The notes: generated by a model not told the origin, from the letters alone. Counted from the stretch's first letter, positions 1 to 5,652 are shown. The stretch: 8,926 nt of DNA from Candidatus Zhuqueibacterota bacterium (GCA_016783505.1 JADHWK010000076.1:1-8926), one strand, 5' to 3'. Numbers and translations are program-made.

Positions 1-2
1 CC

Positions 3-371
3 TCGGCCGCCTCCCGTGCCATGCTGGACCCCTACTGGTTGGGCGGTCCCGAGAAGCACACCAAACGGACCAGCATTCGCTGGGTCTTTCTGATGAGGAA
101 GGATGCCATCTCCCCGCCCATCGTCAAACCGGAGCCGGAGGAAGCGGTCAAATTCTTGGAGGAGGGCCGTTCGCAGACTGAGAGTGGTGGGTATAAAAAC
201 GAGCCCTTTTTCAATCCCCACCTGCTGGTGAAGACGCAGGAAAGGATCGAGCTCCAGAAACGGTTCTTTGGCAAGCTGTTTCAGACAGCGGATTGCTACA
301 TCGTGAATATCGGAGCAGAGAAACCGGAGCAGATTCAAGCCCGGATAAGGGCGATTATTGAGGGGGGATGA
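3..371 (+). CDS. C-terminal end of a large protein, possibly PEP-carboxykinase/HPr-kinase-like (5' truncated)
   Basis: The reading frame is open from the first bases of the window and ends at TGA 369-371, so only the last ~122 residues are present and the true start lies upstream. The fragment is GC-rich like the genes at the other end of the window and unlike the AT-rich genes that follow. It contains a striking segment, D-P-Y-W-L-G-G-P-E-K-H-T-K-R-T-S, and later N-E-P-F-F-N-P-H-L-L and A-D-C-Y-I-V-N. From memory, these resemble the tails of long ATP/GTP-using PEP-carboxykinase or HprK-like proteins found in anaerobes. That resemblance was not tested and should be treated as tentative. The stop codon overlaps the ATG of the next small ORF (ATGA 368-371). 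The last ~30 bases of this gene are repeated at 1246-1272, so the gene end is also the left boundary of the inserted island. Confidence 0.75.
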   Translation, partial: SAASRAMLDPYWLGGPEKHTKRTSIRWVFLMRKDAISPPIVKPEPEEAVKFLEEGRSQTESGGYKNEPFFNPHLLVKTQERIELQKRFFGKLFQTADCYIVNIGAEKPEQIQARIRAIIEGG

Positions 372-421
372 AGGGGTACACTGATGGGGAATATTATATG
401 AAATATTTCTTGAATAACAAA
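340..421 (+). repeat. Direct repeat copy A (3' gene end plus start of small ORF)
   Basis: Eighty-two bases match 1246-1326. The first 21 bases are identical, starting CCCGGATAAGGGCGATTATT. A one-base length difference follows in the G-run, and then 46 of 54 bases match in register. Copy A spans the last codons of the truncated upstream gene and the first 18 codons of the small ORF at 368. With copy B it brackets the MntA/HepT pair. Confidence 0.85.
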
Positions 422-535
422 ATAATGAATGTTAACCAAAACAATAAATTCCTCTTTTTGAATGAGAATGGAAGAAAGTATGCTATTGTTTTAGGAGAGA
501 AGAATAATAAAGGCACTTATGGGAGTATAAAATGA
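368..535 (+). CDS. Small 55-aa ORF coupled to the MntA-like gene
   Basis: The ORF runs from ATG 368 to TGA 533-535. Both ends show the ATGA overlap: the start overlaps the stop of the upstream gene, and the stop overlaps the ATG of the nucleotidyltransferase at 532. This suggests translational coupling. A GAGG at 360-363 lies 4 bases before the start. The peptide begins M-K-G-Y-T-D-G-E-Y-Y-M-K-Y-F-L-N-N-K and continues with hydrophobic/asparagine-rich stretches. There is no signal peptide or membrane segment. Its first 18 residues match those of a second small ORF at 1273 in 15 positions, and 5 of the 8 base differences are silent. I do not recognise a family. It could be a leader peptide, a third component of the toxin-antitoxin cassette, or a chance frame created when the cassette inserted. 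Confidence 0.45.
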   Translation: MKGYTDGEYYMKYFLNNKIMNVNQNNKFLFLNENGRKYAIVLGEKNNKGTYGSIK

Positions 536-819
536 CAAAAGAAGAGATAAAGAGAATTATAAGGTATCATAAAGAGATTTTAGAAGAATACAAAGTTAAA
601 TCTATTGCTTTATTCGGCTCTTATGTAAGAAATGACCAAAAAGAAGATAGCGATATTGACTTTTTGATTGAATTTAACCAACCGACATTTCGAAATTATA
701 TAGGGCTCCTTTCGGAATTAAAAAAAATATTTGGTGAAAATACCGACCTGGTATGTAAAGATGCATTAAAGGAACGTATAAAGCCCTATATTTTAAAGGA
801 AGCAGAGGAAATAAAATGA
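532..819 (+). CDS. mntA: MntA-type minimal nucleotidyltransferase, antitoxin of a HEPN/MNT toxin-antitoxin pair
   Basis: The 95-aa protein has the full signature of minimal nucleotidyltransferases. The active-site pattern G-S-x10-D-x-D is exact (G29, S30, D41, D43), and a third acidic residue is available at D72 in T-D-L-V. In characterised MntA-HepT pairs this enzyme transfers AMP from ATP onto a tyrosine of the HEPN toxin and so blocks its RNase activity. The length is normal for the family. The start is supported by GGGAG at 521-525, seven bases upstream. The stop (817-819) overlaps the ATG of the toxin gene at 816, the usual coupled arrangement. The gene is AT-rich compared with the metabolic genes in the window, consistent with transfer. 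The biochemical role is inherited from the family, but the catalytic residues are visible here. Confidence 0.93.
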   Translation: MTKEEIKRIIRYHKEILEEYKVKSIALFGSYVRNDQKEDSDIDFLIEFNQPTFRNYIGLLSELKKIFGENTDLVCKDALKERIKPYILKEAEEIK

Positions 820-1169
820 GCAAAAGAAATTATAAATTGTACATTGAAGATATACTTGAGTCTATTGAGAAGATTAAGAGATATACTAAAGGAATGAGGT
901 TAGAAGAACTTTCAAAGGACAATAAAACCATAGATGCGGTAGTCCGGAATTTTGAGATTATTGGCGAAGCATCAAGACAATTGCCTGAAGCAATCAAAAC
1001 TAGATATCCAGAGGTTGACTGGAGAGCGATGATTGATTTTAGAAATGTTATAATTCATGAATATTTTGGAATAAGCATTAATATTGTCTGGGATATAATA
1101 AAAAATGAATTGCCACCTTTAGAGAAAGAAATAAGAAAACTGAAAGAAAGTTGGAAAAATGAGACTTGA
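816..1169 (+). CDS. hepT: HepT-type HEPN (DUF86) RNase toxin
   Basis: This is a 117-aa all-helical protein of the DUF86/HepT family. The HEPN catalytic motif R-x4-H-x-Y is intact: R76, H81, Y83 within F-R-N-V-I-I-H-E-Y-F. In studied members the Arg/His pair cleaves RNA and the nearby Tyr is the residue AMPylated by MntA. All three are kept, so the toxin looks functional and controllable. Other typical family segments are N-F-E-I-I-G-E-A-S-R and Y-P-E-V-D-W-R. The start has AGAGGA at 804-809 and overlaps the antitoxin stop (ATGA 816-819), so the two are expected to be co-translated. The gene ends just before an AT-rich hairpin region and a copy of the repeat that also precedes the antitoxin. 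Confidence 0.93.
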   Translation: MSKRNYKLYIEDILESIEKIKRYTKGMRLEELSKDNKTIDAVVRNFEIIGEASRQLPEAIKTRYPEVDWRAMIDFRNVIIHEYFGISINIVWDIIKNELPPLEKEIRKLKESWKNET

Positions 1170-1199
1170 AAAATATCTCATATTAAATAAATATTTATT
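1159..1199 (+). terminator. Possible weak AT-rich terminator region after hepT
   Basis: Two small inverted repeats lie in a row. ATGAGA/TCTCAT (1159-1164 with 1176-1181) includes the hepT stop. AATAAATATTTATT (1186-1199) is a perfect 14-nt palindrome and is followed by CTTTCTTTTT. The stems are AT-rich, so termination would be weak. The palindrome could instead be a protein-binding site. Confidence 0.25.
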
Positions 1200-1245
1200 C
1201 TTTCTTTTTGGATTTCGGCGGAAAGGGATTGCTATTAGTTGCCCC

Positions 1246-1326
1246 CCCGGATAAGGGCGATTATTGGGGAGGATGAAGGTGTACGCTGATGGGGAATATT
1301 ATATGAAGTACTTTGTGAATAATAAG
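1246..1326 (+). repeat. Direct repeat copy B
   Basis: This matches 340-421 with a period of 905-906 bases. The upstream part repeats the 3' end of the truncated first gene, but here it is not joined to any gene body. It is therefore a displaced copy, and copy A looks like the original context. The second half carries the first 18 codons of the small ORF at 1273. The similarity stops near 1326. Confidence 0.85.
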
Positions 1327-1356
1327 TTATACGCCACGCTTAGGAGACTACAATGA
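1273..1356 (+). CDS. 27-codon small ORF / leader before the winged-helix gene
   Basis: The ORF runs from ATG 1273 to TGA 1354-1356. Its stop overlaps the ATG of the 207-aa gene at 1353 (ATGA), the same geometry as the 368-535 ORF has with mntA. The peptide starts M-K-V-Y-A-D-G-E-Y-Y-M-K-Y-F-V-N-N-K and then leaves the similarity and ends L-Y-A-T-L-R-R-L-Q. GGGGAGG lies directly against the ATG, too close for a good ribosome site, so translation is uncertain. It may be a leader peptide, a truncated copy of the first small ORF, or a non-functional duplication relic. Confidence 0.3.
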   Translation: MKVYADGEYYMKYFVNNKLYATLRRLQ

Positions 1357-1976
1357 AACGACAGTTTGATGAAAACATTTATACCTCAGTATCACTAACT
1401 AAACTGACAATATTTGCAATACATGAGATAGCAAATAATGGTGAAGAATGTGCTTATGAAAGAGTTGTAAAAGAATGTTTTACGCTATTCCCGAGACGAT
1501 TTAGCTTCCAAAGATACCCTGAATGGCCTGATGGAACGAGAGTTAAAATTGAGATATTGCGTTGTCGTGATAAGGGATGGGTTACAGGAAATGAAAAAAG
1601 AGGATTTCAAATTACATTATTAGGTAAAAGAGTAGCTCAAGAAGTGTTGAGAGAGTTGCAAAAGAGCAAGGTTAAGGAACTACGAAGAGGACAGACAAGG
1701 GACCGTGGGGATACAATAATCACTTATTTAAAAGAAAGTGAGCCTTTTGAGAGATTTAAACAAAACAAAAAGGATTTCAAAATCACTGAAGAGGAATTTA
1801 GAAAGTTGTTGGTTGCTACATTTGAGACTCCTCACAGAGTTCTTGAGCAAAATCTTAACTATTGTCTTGATGTATGCAAACAATATAGAGAAGAAGAACT
1901 TTATGCATTTTTAAAAGAATGTGAAAAACAAAAAGCACCCTTATTGAAAAGTCACACTAAAAGCAAGAAACATTAA
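1353..1976 (+). CDS. Winged-helix-like protein paired with a GHKL ATPase, unknown function
   Basis: This 207-aa protein is of no family I can name with certainty. Residues ~13-105 look like a winged helix: a helical start (S-L-T-K-L-T-I-F-A-I-H-E-I), a segment with F-P-R-R-F and Y-P-E-W-P-D-G-T-R-V, a helix resembling a recognition helix (V-K-I-E-I-L-R-C-R-D-K-G-W-V), then a wing and L-G-K-R-V-A. A linker rich in Arg (~105-120) leads to a second helical domain (~120-195) and a basic tail ending K-S-K-K-H. There is no membrane segment or nuclease motif. TAGGAG at 1341-1346 sits six bases before the ATG, which supports this start. It lies 18 bases upstream of the GHKL ATPase gene and is probably its operon partner. 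It could be a DNA-binding regulator of the operon or a DNA-recognition subunit. The choice between these is inference. Confidence 0.85.
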   Translation: MKRQFDENIYTSVSLTKLTIFAIHEIANNGEECAYERVVKECFTLFPRRFSFQRYPEWPDGTRVKIEILRCRDKGWVTGNEKRGFQITLLGKRVAQEVLRELQKSKVKELRRGQTRDRGDTIITYLKESEPFERFKQNKKDFKITEEEFRKLLVATFETPHRVLEQNLNYCLDVCKQYREEELYAFLKECEKQKAPLLKSHTKSKKH

Positions 1977-1983
1977 GTATCGC

Positions 1984-1989
1984 AAGGAG
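1984..1989 (+). promoter_or_regulatory. Shine-Dalgarno that decides the ATPase start
   Basis: AAGGAG sits five bases before ATG 1995. An in-frame GTG at 1989 lies inside this motif and so could not use it, which makes 1995 the likely start. Confidence 0.7.
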
Positions 1990-1994
1990 TGAAG

Positions 1995-3899
1995 ATGGTT
2001 GAAAGAGAATTTGAAGATGAATTAGAAAAAGAGCAAGACCTCCCTACAGATCCAAGAATACAAATACAAATGACTTATGGAACTATTCGTAATCTTGTCG
2101 ATGCGATAGTTGAGCTTGTGACAAATAGCGATGATAGTTATAAACGGCTTGAGGAAAAAGGTATTAAAGTTAAAGGAGAAATCAAGATATATATACGGAG
2201 ATTAAAGTATGGTAAATGCGAAAGACTTGAAGTATTAGATTTTGCAGAGGGGATGGATAAAGAAGATCTCAAAAAAGCCTTGAAGTTTGCAGCGGAAACC
2301 AGTGGATTTGAAAAAGGGAAAAGTGTTAGGGGGTTATTTGGAAGAGGGCTAAAAGAAGCGATAATGGCCTTAGGAATAGGAGAAATCTATACTATAAAGG
2401 ATGATAAACTATCTAAAGCTATTTTGTGGCAAGGGACTAAGGGAGGAAGATATAGACCACCAAAGGGGTCGCATATTCCAAGTAAAGAAGAAAGGGAAGA
2501 AATAGGTATTATTGAAGGGAATGGAACATTAGTAAGAATAAGTGTGACAAACGAAAAGATGAGTTGCCCAGATTATAAAACTTTAGTGCCACGGATTACC
2601 AACCATTATGCTCTACGAGATATCAATTCTTCACCCAAGAGAAAGGTTATCTTGAATTTTGAAACTCCTGAAAAGAGAGGATTGATGTATACAACGCCAA
2701 TCTCGTATGAAGCTCCCAAGGGAAAAGTCGTATTTGATGAGTCCATAAAGCTGTCTATTCGGGGAGATACGATTGAGATAAAAATATATAAAAGTGATGA
2801 GAAGTTAGAAAGCCCTCATAATAATCCTTTTGCGAAAGCGGGATTACTGATTAAAACTGCCAATGCTATTCTTGATAATGAACTTTTTAAATATACATAT
2901 GAAGAAGCAGGGTGTTTCTTCTTCGGAGAAGTAATATGGGAAGGTTTGGCTGAAAGATTAAGAAAAGGACAGTCGCTACTTGACCTTAATAGAGTAGGCG
3001 TTGAATGGAAACAAGAGGTTTGTCAGGTTTTGCGAGATGAGATTGAAAGGATTTTAGAGCCATTTATAGAAAAAAAGAGAAAGCAACTTGAAGTAAAACC
3101 AGCTGCTCCACCTCCCGAAAAGACCAGAAAGATGTTAAACAAATTATGTTCCTTGTTAAACCGATTTGCAAAAGAGGTATTAAGCGAATTGCCTCCTGAC
3201 ATAGAACCAGGTGAAAAGATAGAGGAATTAACTATTAAACCCTCATACGCAAATATTGAAATTGATAAAGAGAGACCCTTTTCTGTTTATGCGCCATTAG
3301 ACATTCTTGACCTTTCATCTGCACACTACGAAGTAAAAGTTGAGTCAGATAATCTCCATATTCAAATTCTTGACCCGGATATAGAACTTCAACCTGATCA
3401 TAAATATCCAGACCGTTATTATCGTGGTAAGTTTAGAGTCATAGGCAGAATAGATAAAGAGGAGGCAACGATTACCTGTAAATTAGGCGAGCATACGGCG
3501 ACTGCCATAGTGAGAGTCGCTCCATTGGGAAAAATAGGAAAGAGAAAGAAGCTGACTGGTCCAAGGGGTGGGTTTTTCCGTAAGATTGAGGCAGATTCAA
3601 ATAAAGACCCTTCGCATCGGGTCCGTTATGACAAAGGAGTAATCCGGGTCTTTATTAAGTTTCCTGTAGTTGCAAAGTATTTAGACGAGAGTTTAAGTCC
3701 CGAAACCCCCGAAGCCAAGGCAGTATTAGCAGAATTAGTAGGTGAGGCATTTTGTAGATTTGTAGCAAGAGAAGGCATTGACAGAGGCAAATATATTGTG
3801 CTTACCAGTGAGATTGATGCTTTTGCCACTGCTATAAACGAGTTGCAGAAGAACTTTTTGCATCTGATCCACGAAGCTATTCTAAAATATAAATTATAA
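1995..3899 (+). CDS. Multidomain GHKL (Hsp90/MORC-like Bergerat-fold) ATPase, candidate defence protein
   Basis: The 634-aa protein has a complete N-terminal Bergerat ATP-binding fold. The N box is E40-L-V-T-N44-S-D-D47, the G1 box D82-F-A-E-G86-M, the G2 box G113-L-F-G-R-G118-L-K-E, and a late G-T-L-V-R strand lies near 177. Residues ~190-365 look like the second, transducer-type domain of such ATPases, with A-G-L-L-I-K and F-F-F-G-E-V followed by a long basic helix. A Pro-rich hinge (P-A-A-P-P-P, ~369-374) precedes a helical stretch, a probable Ig-like beta-sandwich (~412-510) and a C-terminal helical domain (~525-634). There is no histidine-kinase H box, MutL endonuclease motif or membrane segment. 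The role is probably ATP-driven dimerisation or clamping on a target with the winged-helix partner. Sequence alone supports the ATPase, while the defence function is inferred. The gene lies 14 bases before the radical SAM gene. Confidence 0.88.
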   Translation: MVEREFEDELEKEQDLPTDPRIQIQMTYGTIRNLVDAIVELVTNSDDSYKRLEEKGIKVKGEIKIYIRRLKYGKCERLEVLDFAEGMDKEDLKKALKFAAETSGFEKGKSVRGLFGRGLKEAIMALGIGEIYTIKDDKLSKAILWQGTKGGRYRPPKGSHIPSKEEREEIGIIEGNGTLVRISVTNEKMSCPDYKTLVPRITNHYALRDINSSPKRKVILNFETPEKRGLMYTTPISYEAPKGKVVFDESIKLSIRGDTIEIKIYKSDEKLESPHNNPFAKAGLLIKTANAILDNELFKYTYEEAGCFFFGEVIWEGLAERLRKGQSLLDLNRVGVEWKQEVCQVLRDEIERILEPFIEKKRKQLEVKPAAPPPEKTRKMLNKLCSLLNRFAKEVLSELPPDIEPGEKIEELTIKPSYANIEIDKERPFSVYAPLDILDLSSAHYEVKVESDNLHIQILDPDIELQPDHKYPDRYYRGKFRVIGRIDKEEATITCKLGEHTATAIVRVAPLGKIGKRKKLTGPRGGFFRKIEADSNKDPSHRVRYDKGVIRVFIKFPVVAKYLDESLSPETPEAKAVLAELVGEAFCRFVAREGIDRGKYIVLTSEIDAFATAINELQKNFLHLIHEAILKYKL

Positions 3900-3913
3900 T
3901 GTAGAGTAATTTA

Positions 3914-5089
3914 ATGAAAAACATTCTTCTTGTCGAACCGGCATATAAAAATCCATATCCGCCATTAGGTTTGATGAAAATTTCAACTTGGCACAAGAGG
4001 AAAGGAAATAATGTACAACTTATTAAGGATACACCACATAGTCCAAGTTTAGACCTTTTTGAGGAAAATGAAATATGCTATAAAAAACTCAAAAACCATT
4101 ATGATATCATATATATTACCAGTTTATTCACATATCAAGCTCAATTCGTAATTGAAACAATTAGATACTATATAGATAAGTTCCCTAAAGCTCGAACTAG
4201 AGTAGGTGGAATTATGGCAACTCTCATTCCAGAGTATATTAAAGAAAAAACTGGGATAGAAACACATGTGGGACTACTACGAGGCGCTGAGAATTGCCCT
4301 CCAGATTATTCTTGGTATCCTAATTTAAATTATTCCATCAGCTTTACTACTCGGGGCTGCCCAAGGAATTGTCCTTTTTGTGCTGTTGGGAAACATGAAC
4401 CAATATTTAAAGTAAAAGAAAATTGGCCAGAAGATATTGATATTACTAAGAGAAAAATAATTTTTTGGGATAACAACTGGCTTGCATCACCTAACTTTGA
4501 AAAAGACGTTAAAAGACTAATGAAATTTCGGAAAATAGGAATAACCCAAGTTGATTTTAATCAAGGATTAGATTGCAGATTATTTGATGAAGATAAGATA
4601 AAACTACTGAGTCAAATAAAAATCAAACCACTAAGACTTGCATTTGATAATTGCTCAGAAGATGGGTATATACAGAAAGCCATACAATTGTCTCAAAAAT
4701 ATGGATTTAAAGATATAAGTGTTTATGTCTTGTATAATTCTGAAGATAAAAATGATACACCAGAATATTTCTATTATAGGATTAATGAAATAAATAAATT
4801 GGGAGCGTTGACATATCCTATGCGTTATCGGGCACTTTATAATGCAAATGGACAATATATATCTGATAAATGGGATAAAAAATTGTTAAGGGCTTTGAAA
4901 TTGTCTCTCATGTTTTATTATACGAAGGGGATGATTACAAAAAGTCGTGATGCTTTTAAGAAAATATATGGTAATAATGGCAATGAGTTTAAGCACAAAT
5001 TATACGAGATATATGAAAAAGATAAGCGAATAAATTCGAGATTGAGTCGGAGTAATTCCAGAATTAAAAGTGATTTTGTAGTTCCTTAA
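3914..5089 (+). CDS. Radical SAM protein with cobalamin-binding-like N-terminal domain
   Basis: The 391-aa protein carries the radical SAM iron-sulfur motif C149-x3-C153-x2-C156 within T-T-R-G-C-P-R-N-C-P-F-C, so it should reductively cleave S-adenosylmethionine. The N-terminus (I-L-L-V-E-P-A-Y, then P-P-L-G-L) resembles the Rossmann-like B12-binding domain of this superfamily. I see no D-x-H-x-x-G cobalamin motif, so B12 binding is doubtful. The TIM-barrel region follows (K-I-I-F-W-D-N-N-W-L, then D-F-N-Q-G-L-D-C-R, then L-R-L-A-F-D), and a characteristic Y-P-M-R-Y-R-A-L sits near 301. The C-terminal ~70 residues are basic and Ser/Asn-rich. It is not viperin-like. The substrate is unknown. 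It starts 14 bases after the ATPase stop with only a weak TAGAG (3902-3906) as ribosome site, and it is the most AT-rich gene here. Membership in one operon with the ATPase is likely but not proven. Confidence 0.88.
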   Translation: MKNILLVEPAYKNPYPPLGLMKISTWHKRKGNNVQLIKDTPHSPSLDLFEENEICYKKLKNHYDIIYITSLFTYQAQFVIETIRYYIDKFPKARTRVGGIMATLIPEYIKEKTGIETHVGLLRGAENCPPDYSWYPNLNYSISFTTRGCPRNCPFCAVGKHEPIFKVKENWPEDIDITKRKIIFWDNNWLASPNFEKDVKRLMKFRKIGITQVDFNQGLDCRLFDEDKIKLLSQIKIKPLRLAFDNCSEDGYIQKAIQLSQKYGFKDISVYVLYNSEDKNDTPEYFYYRINEINKLGALTYPMRYRALYNANGQYISDKWDKKLLRALKLSLMFYYTKGMITKSRDAFKKIYGNNGNEFKHKLYEIYEKDKRINSRLSRSNSRIKSDFVVP

Positions 5090-5145
5090 AGAATTAAAGA
5101 GAAAGCACAGCACAGGCTTATAACACGGGTAAAAGACTACGCTTC

Positions 5146-5203
5146 GTTCCGTCCCTGCCTGCGGCAGGCAGGCAAATCCTGCTTACGGAGGAACTTCTTT
5201 TTT
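5146..5203 (+). terminator. Probable terminator of the three-gene operon
   Basis: GTTCC (5146-5150) can pair with GGAAC (5190-5194), enclosing the strong inner hairpin at 5154-5172, and is followed directly by TTCTTTTTT (5195-5203). It lies 57 bases after the radical SAM stop. The outer stem is short and interrupted, so efficiency is uncertain. Confidence 0.45.
5154..5172. repeat. Perfect 19-nt palindrome, REP-like element
   Basis: CCTGCCTGCGGCAGGCAGG has nine-base arms that match perfectly around a single central G. Palindromes of this CCTGCCTGC type are, as I recall, dispersed in intergenic regions of several bacterial lineages. Only one copy is in the window, so dispersion cannot be shown here. 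It marks the GC-rich transition out of the AT-rich island. Confidence 0.6.
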
Positions 5204-5209
5204 ACCGAT

Positions 5210-5227
5210 ACCGTTAAGTGAAACGGT
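5210..5227. repeat. Short hairpin ACCGTT/AACGGT
   Basis: ACCGTT (5210-5215) and AACGGT (5222-5227) form a six-bp stem with a six-base loop just downstream of the probable terminator. There is no T-run after it. It may be a binding site or a chance structure. Confidence 0.3.
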
Positions 5228-5274
5228 GGCTTGAACCGAATGGTGGTCAAAGTGATGTGGCGAGTGATCATCCA

Positions 5275-5361
5275 TTCTTAAGGGGAAAGCAGAGGCAGGA
5301 TAGCGATATTGATATTTTAAAAGAAAAAACAAAAGATGATTTTCTAAATTGTGTGGCTTAG
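5275..5361 (+). pseudogene. Remnant of an MntA-like nucleotidyltransferase gene
   Basis: This reading frame gives F-L-R-G-K-Q-R-Q-D-S-D-I-D-I-L-K-E-K-T and ends at TAG 5359-5361. The segment R-G-x4-D-S-D-I-D matches the core of MNT nucleotidyltransferases (compare R-N-D-Q-K-E-D-S-D-I-D at residues 33-43 of the intact gene at 532). At DNA level GATAGCGATATTGA is identical to that gene. The upstream G-S motif, the start and the C-terminal half are missing. The fragment abuts the FmdB gene and probably records an earlier toxin-antitoxin insertion that decayed. It is short enough that chance similarity cannot be excluded. Confidence 0.5.
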
Positions 5362-5368
5362 GATAGAA

Positions 5369-5647
5369 ATGCCGACCTACGAATATAAATGCCAGGTGTG
5401 TGGTTATCTTTTTGAAGAATTCCAGAGCATGCTGGCCGAGCCCATAAGGCTCTGTCCCCGATGCAAAGGCCCGGTAATCCGGCTCCCGGGCACCGGGGGC
5501 GGGATCATCTTCAAGGGGAGTGGGTTTTACGAGACGGACTATAAGCGGAAGAAAGGGGAACCCGAGAAGCCCGAGGTGGAAAAGAAGCCTGAGCCTGAGA
5601 AAGCCAAAACCGAAAAAACCAAAAAAGAAAAGACCGCTGAGGATTAG
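5369..5647 (+). CDS. FmdB-family zinc ribbon protein
   Basis: The 92-aa protein begins M-P-T-Y-E-Y-K-C, the canonical FmdB-family start. This ATG is therefore preferred over an in-frame GTG at 5351, and TAGGA at 5359-5363 lies five bases upstream. Four cysteines (C8, C11, C29, C32) form the CxxC...CxxC zinc ribbon. A Gly-rich stretch and the typical G-S-G-F-Y-E-T-D-Y follow (~50-58). The C-terminal third is a highly charged Lys/Glu/Pro tail with E-K-x repeats, common but variable in this family and probably disordered. FmdB proteins are called putative regulators, but no molecular function is settled. The gene ends five bases before the GlcD-type oxidase gene, so co-transcription is likely. 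Composition switches back to GC-rich here, marking the end of the island. Confidence 0.92.
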   Translation: MPTYEYKCQVCGYLFEEFQSMLAEPIRLCPRCKGPVIRLPGTGGGIIFKGSGFYETDYKRKKGEPEKPEVEKKPEPEKAKTEKTKKEKTAED

Positions 5648-5652
5648 CTATT

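Noticed and set aside
32-274. Minus-strand 80-codon frame opposite the first gene
   Set aside because: It has no recognisable protein features and lies fully opposite a coding frame that continues from outside the window.
340-1326. Insertion sequence or CRISPR array as the source of the repeats
   Set aside because: There is no transposase, no terminal inverted repeats and only two repeat copies, ~905 bases apart.
1989-1994. GTG start for the GHKL ATPase two codons upstream
   Set aside because: The GTG overlaps the AAGGAG ribosome site. ATG 1995 has correct spacing.
1995-3899. Histidine kinase
   Set aside because: The ATP-binding fold is N-terminal, with no dimerisation/phospho-acceptor H box, receiver or membrane segments.
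3914-5089. Viperin-like antiviral enzyme
   Set aside because: The CxxxCxxC motif is generic radical SAM. The family-specific viperin residues around the cluster motif are absent and the N-terminus is cobalamin-domain-like.
5309-5337. Promoter TTGATA with downstream AAAGAT before the FmdB gene
   Set aside because: The -10 box matches only three positions and the -35 lies inside the gene remnant. This is too weak to call.
5351-5368. GTG start extending the FmdB protein by six residues
   Set aside because: FmdB proteins start M-P-T-Y-E-Y, and a ribosome site lies five bases before ATG 5369.
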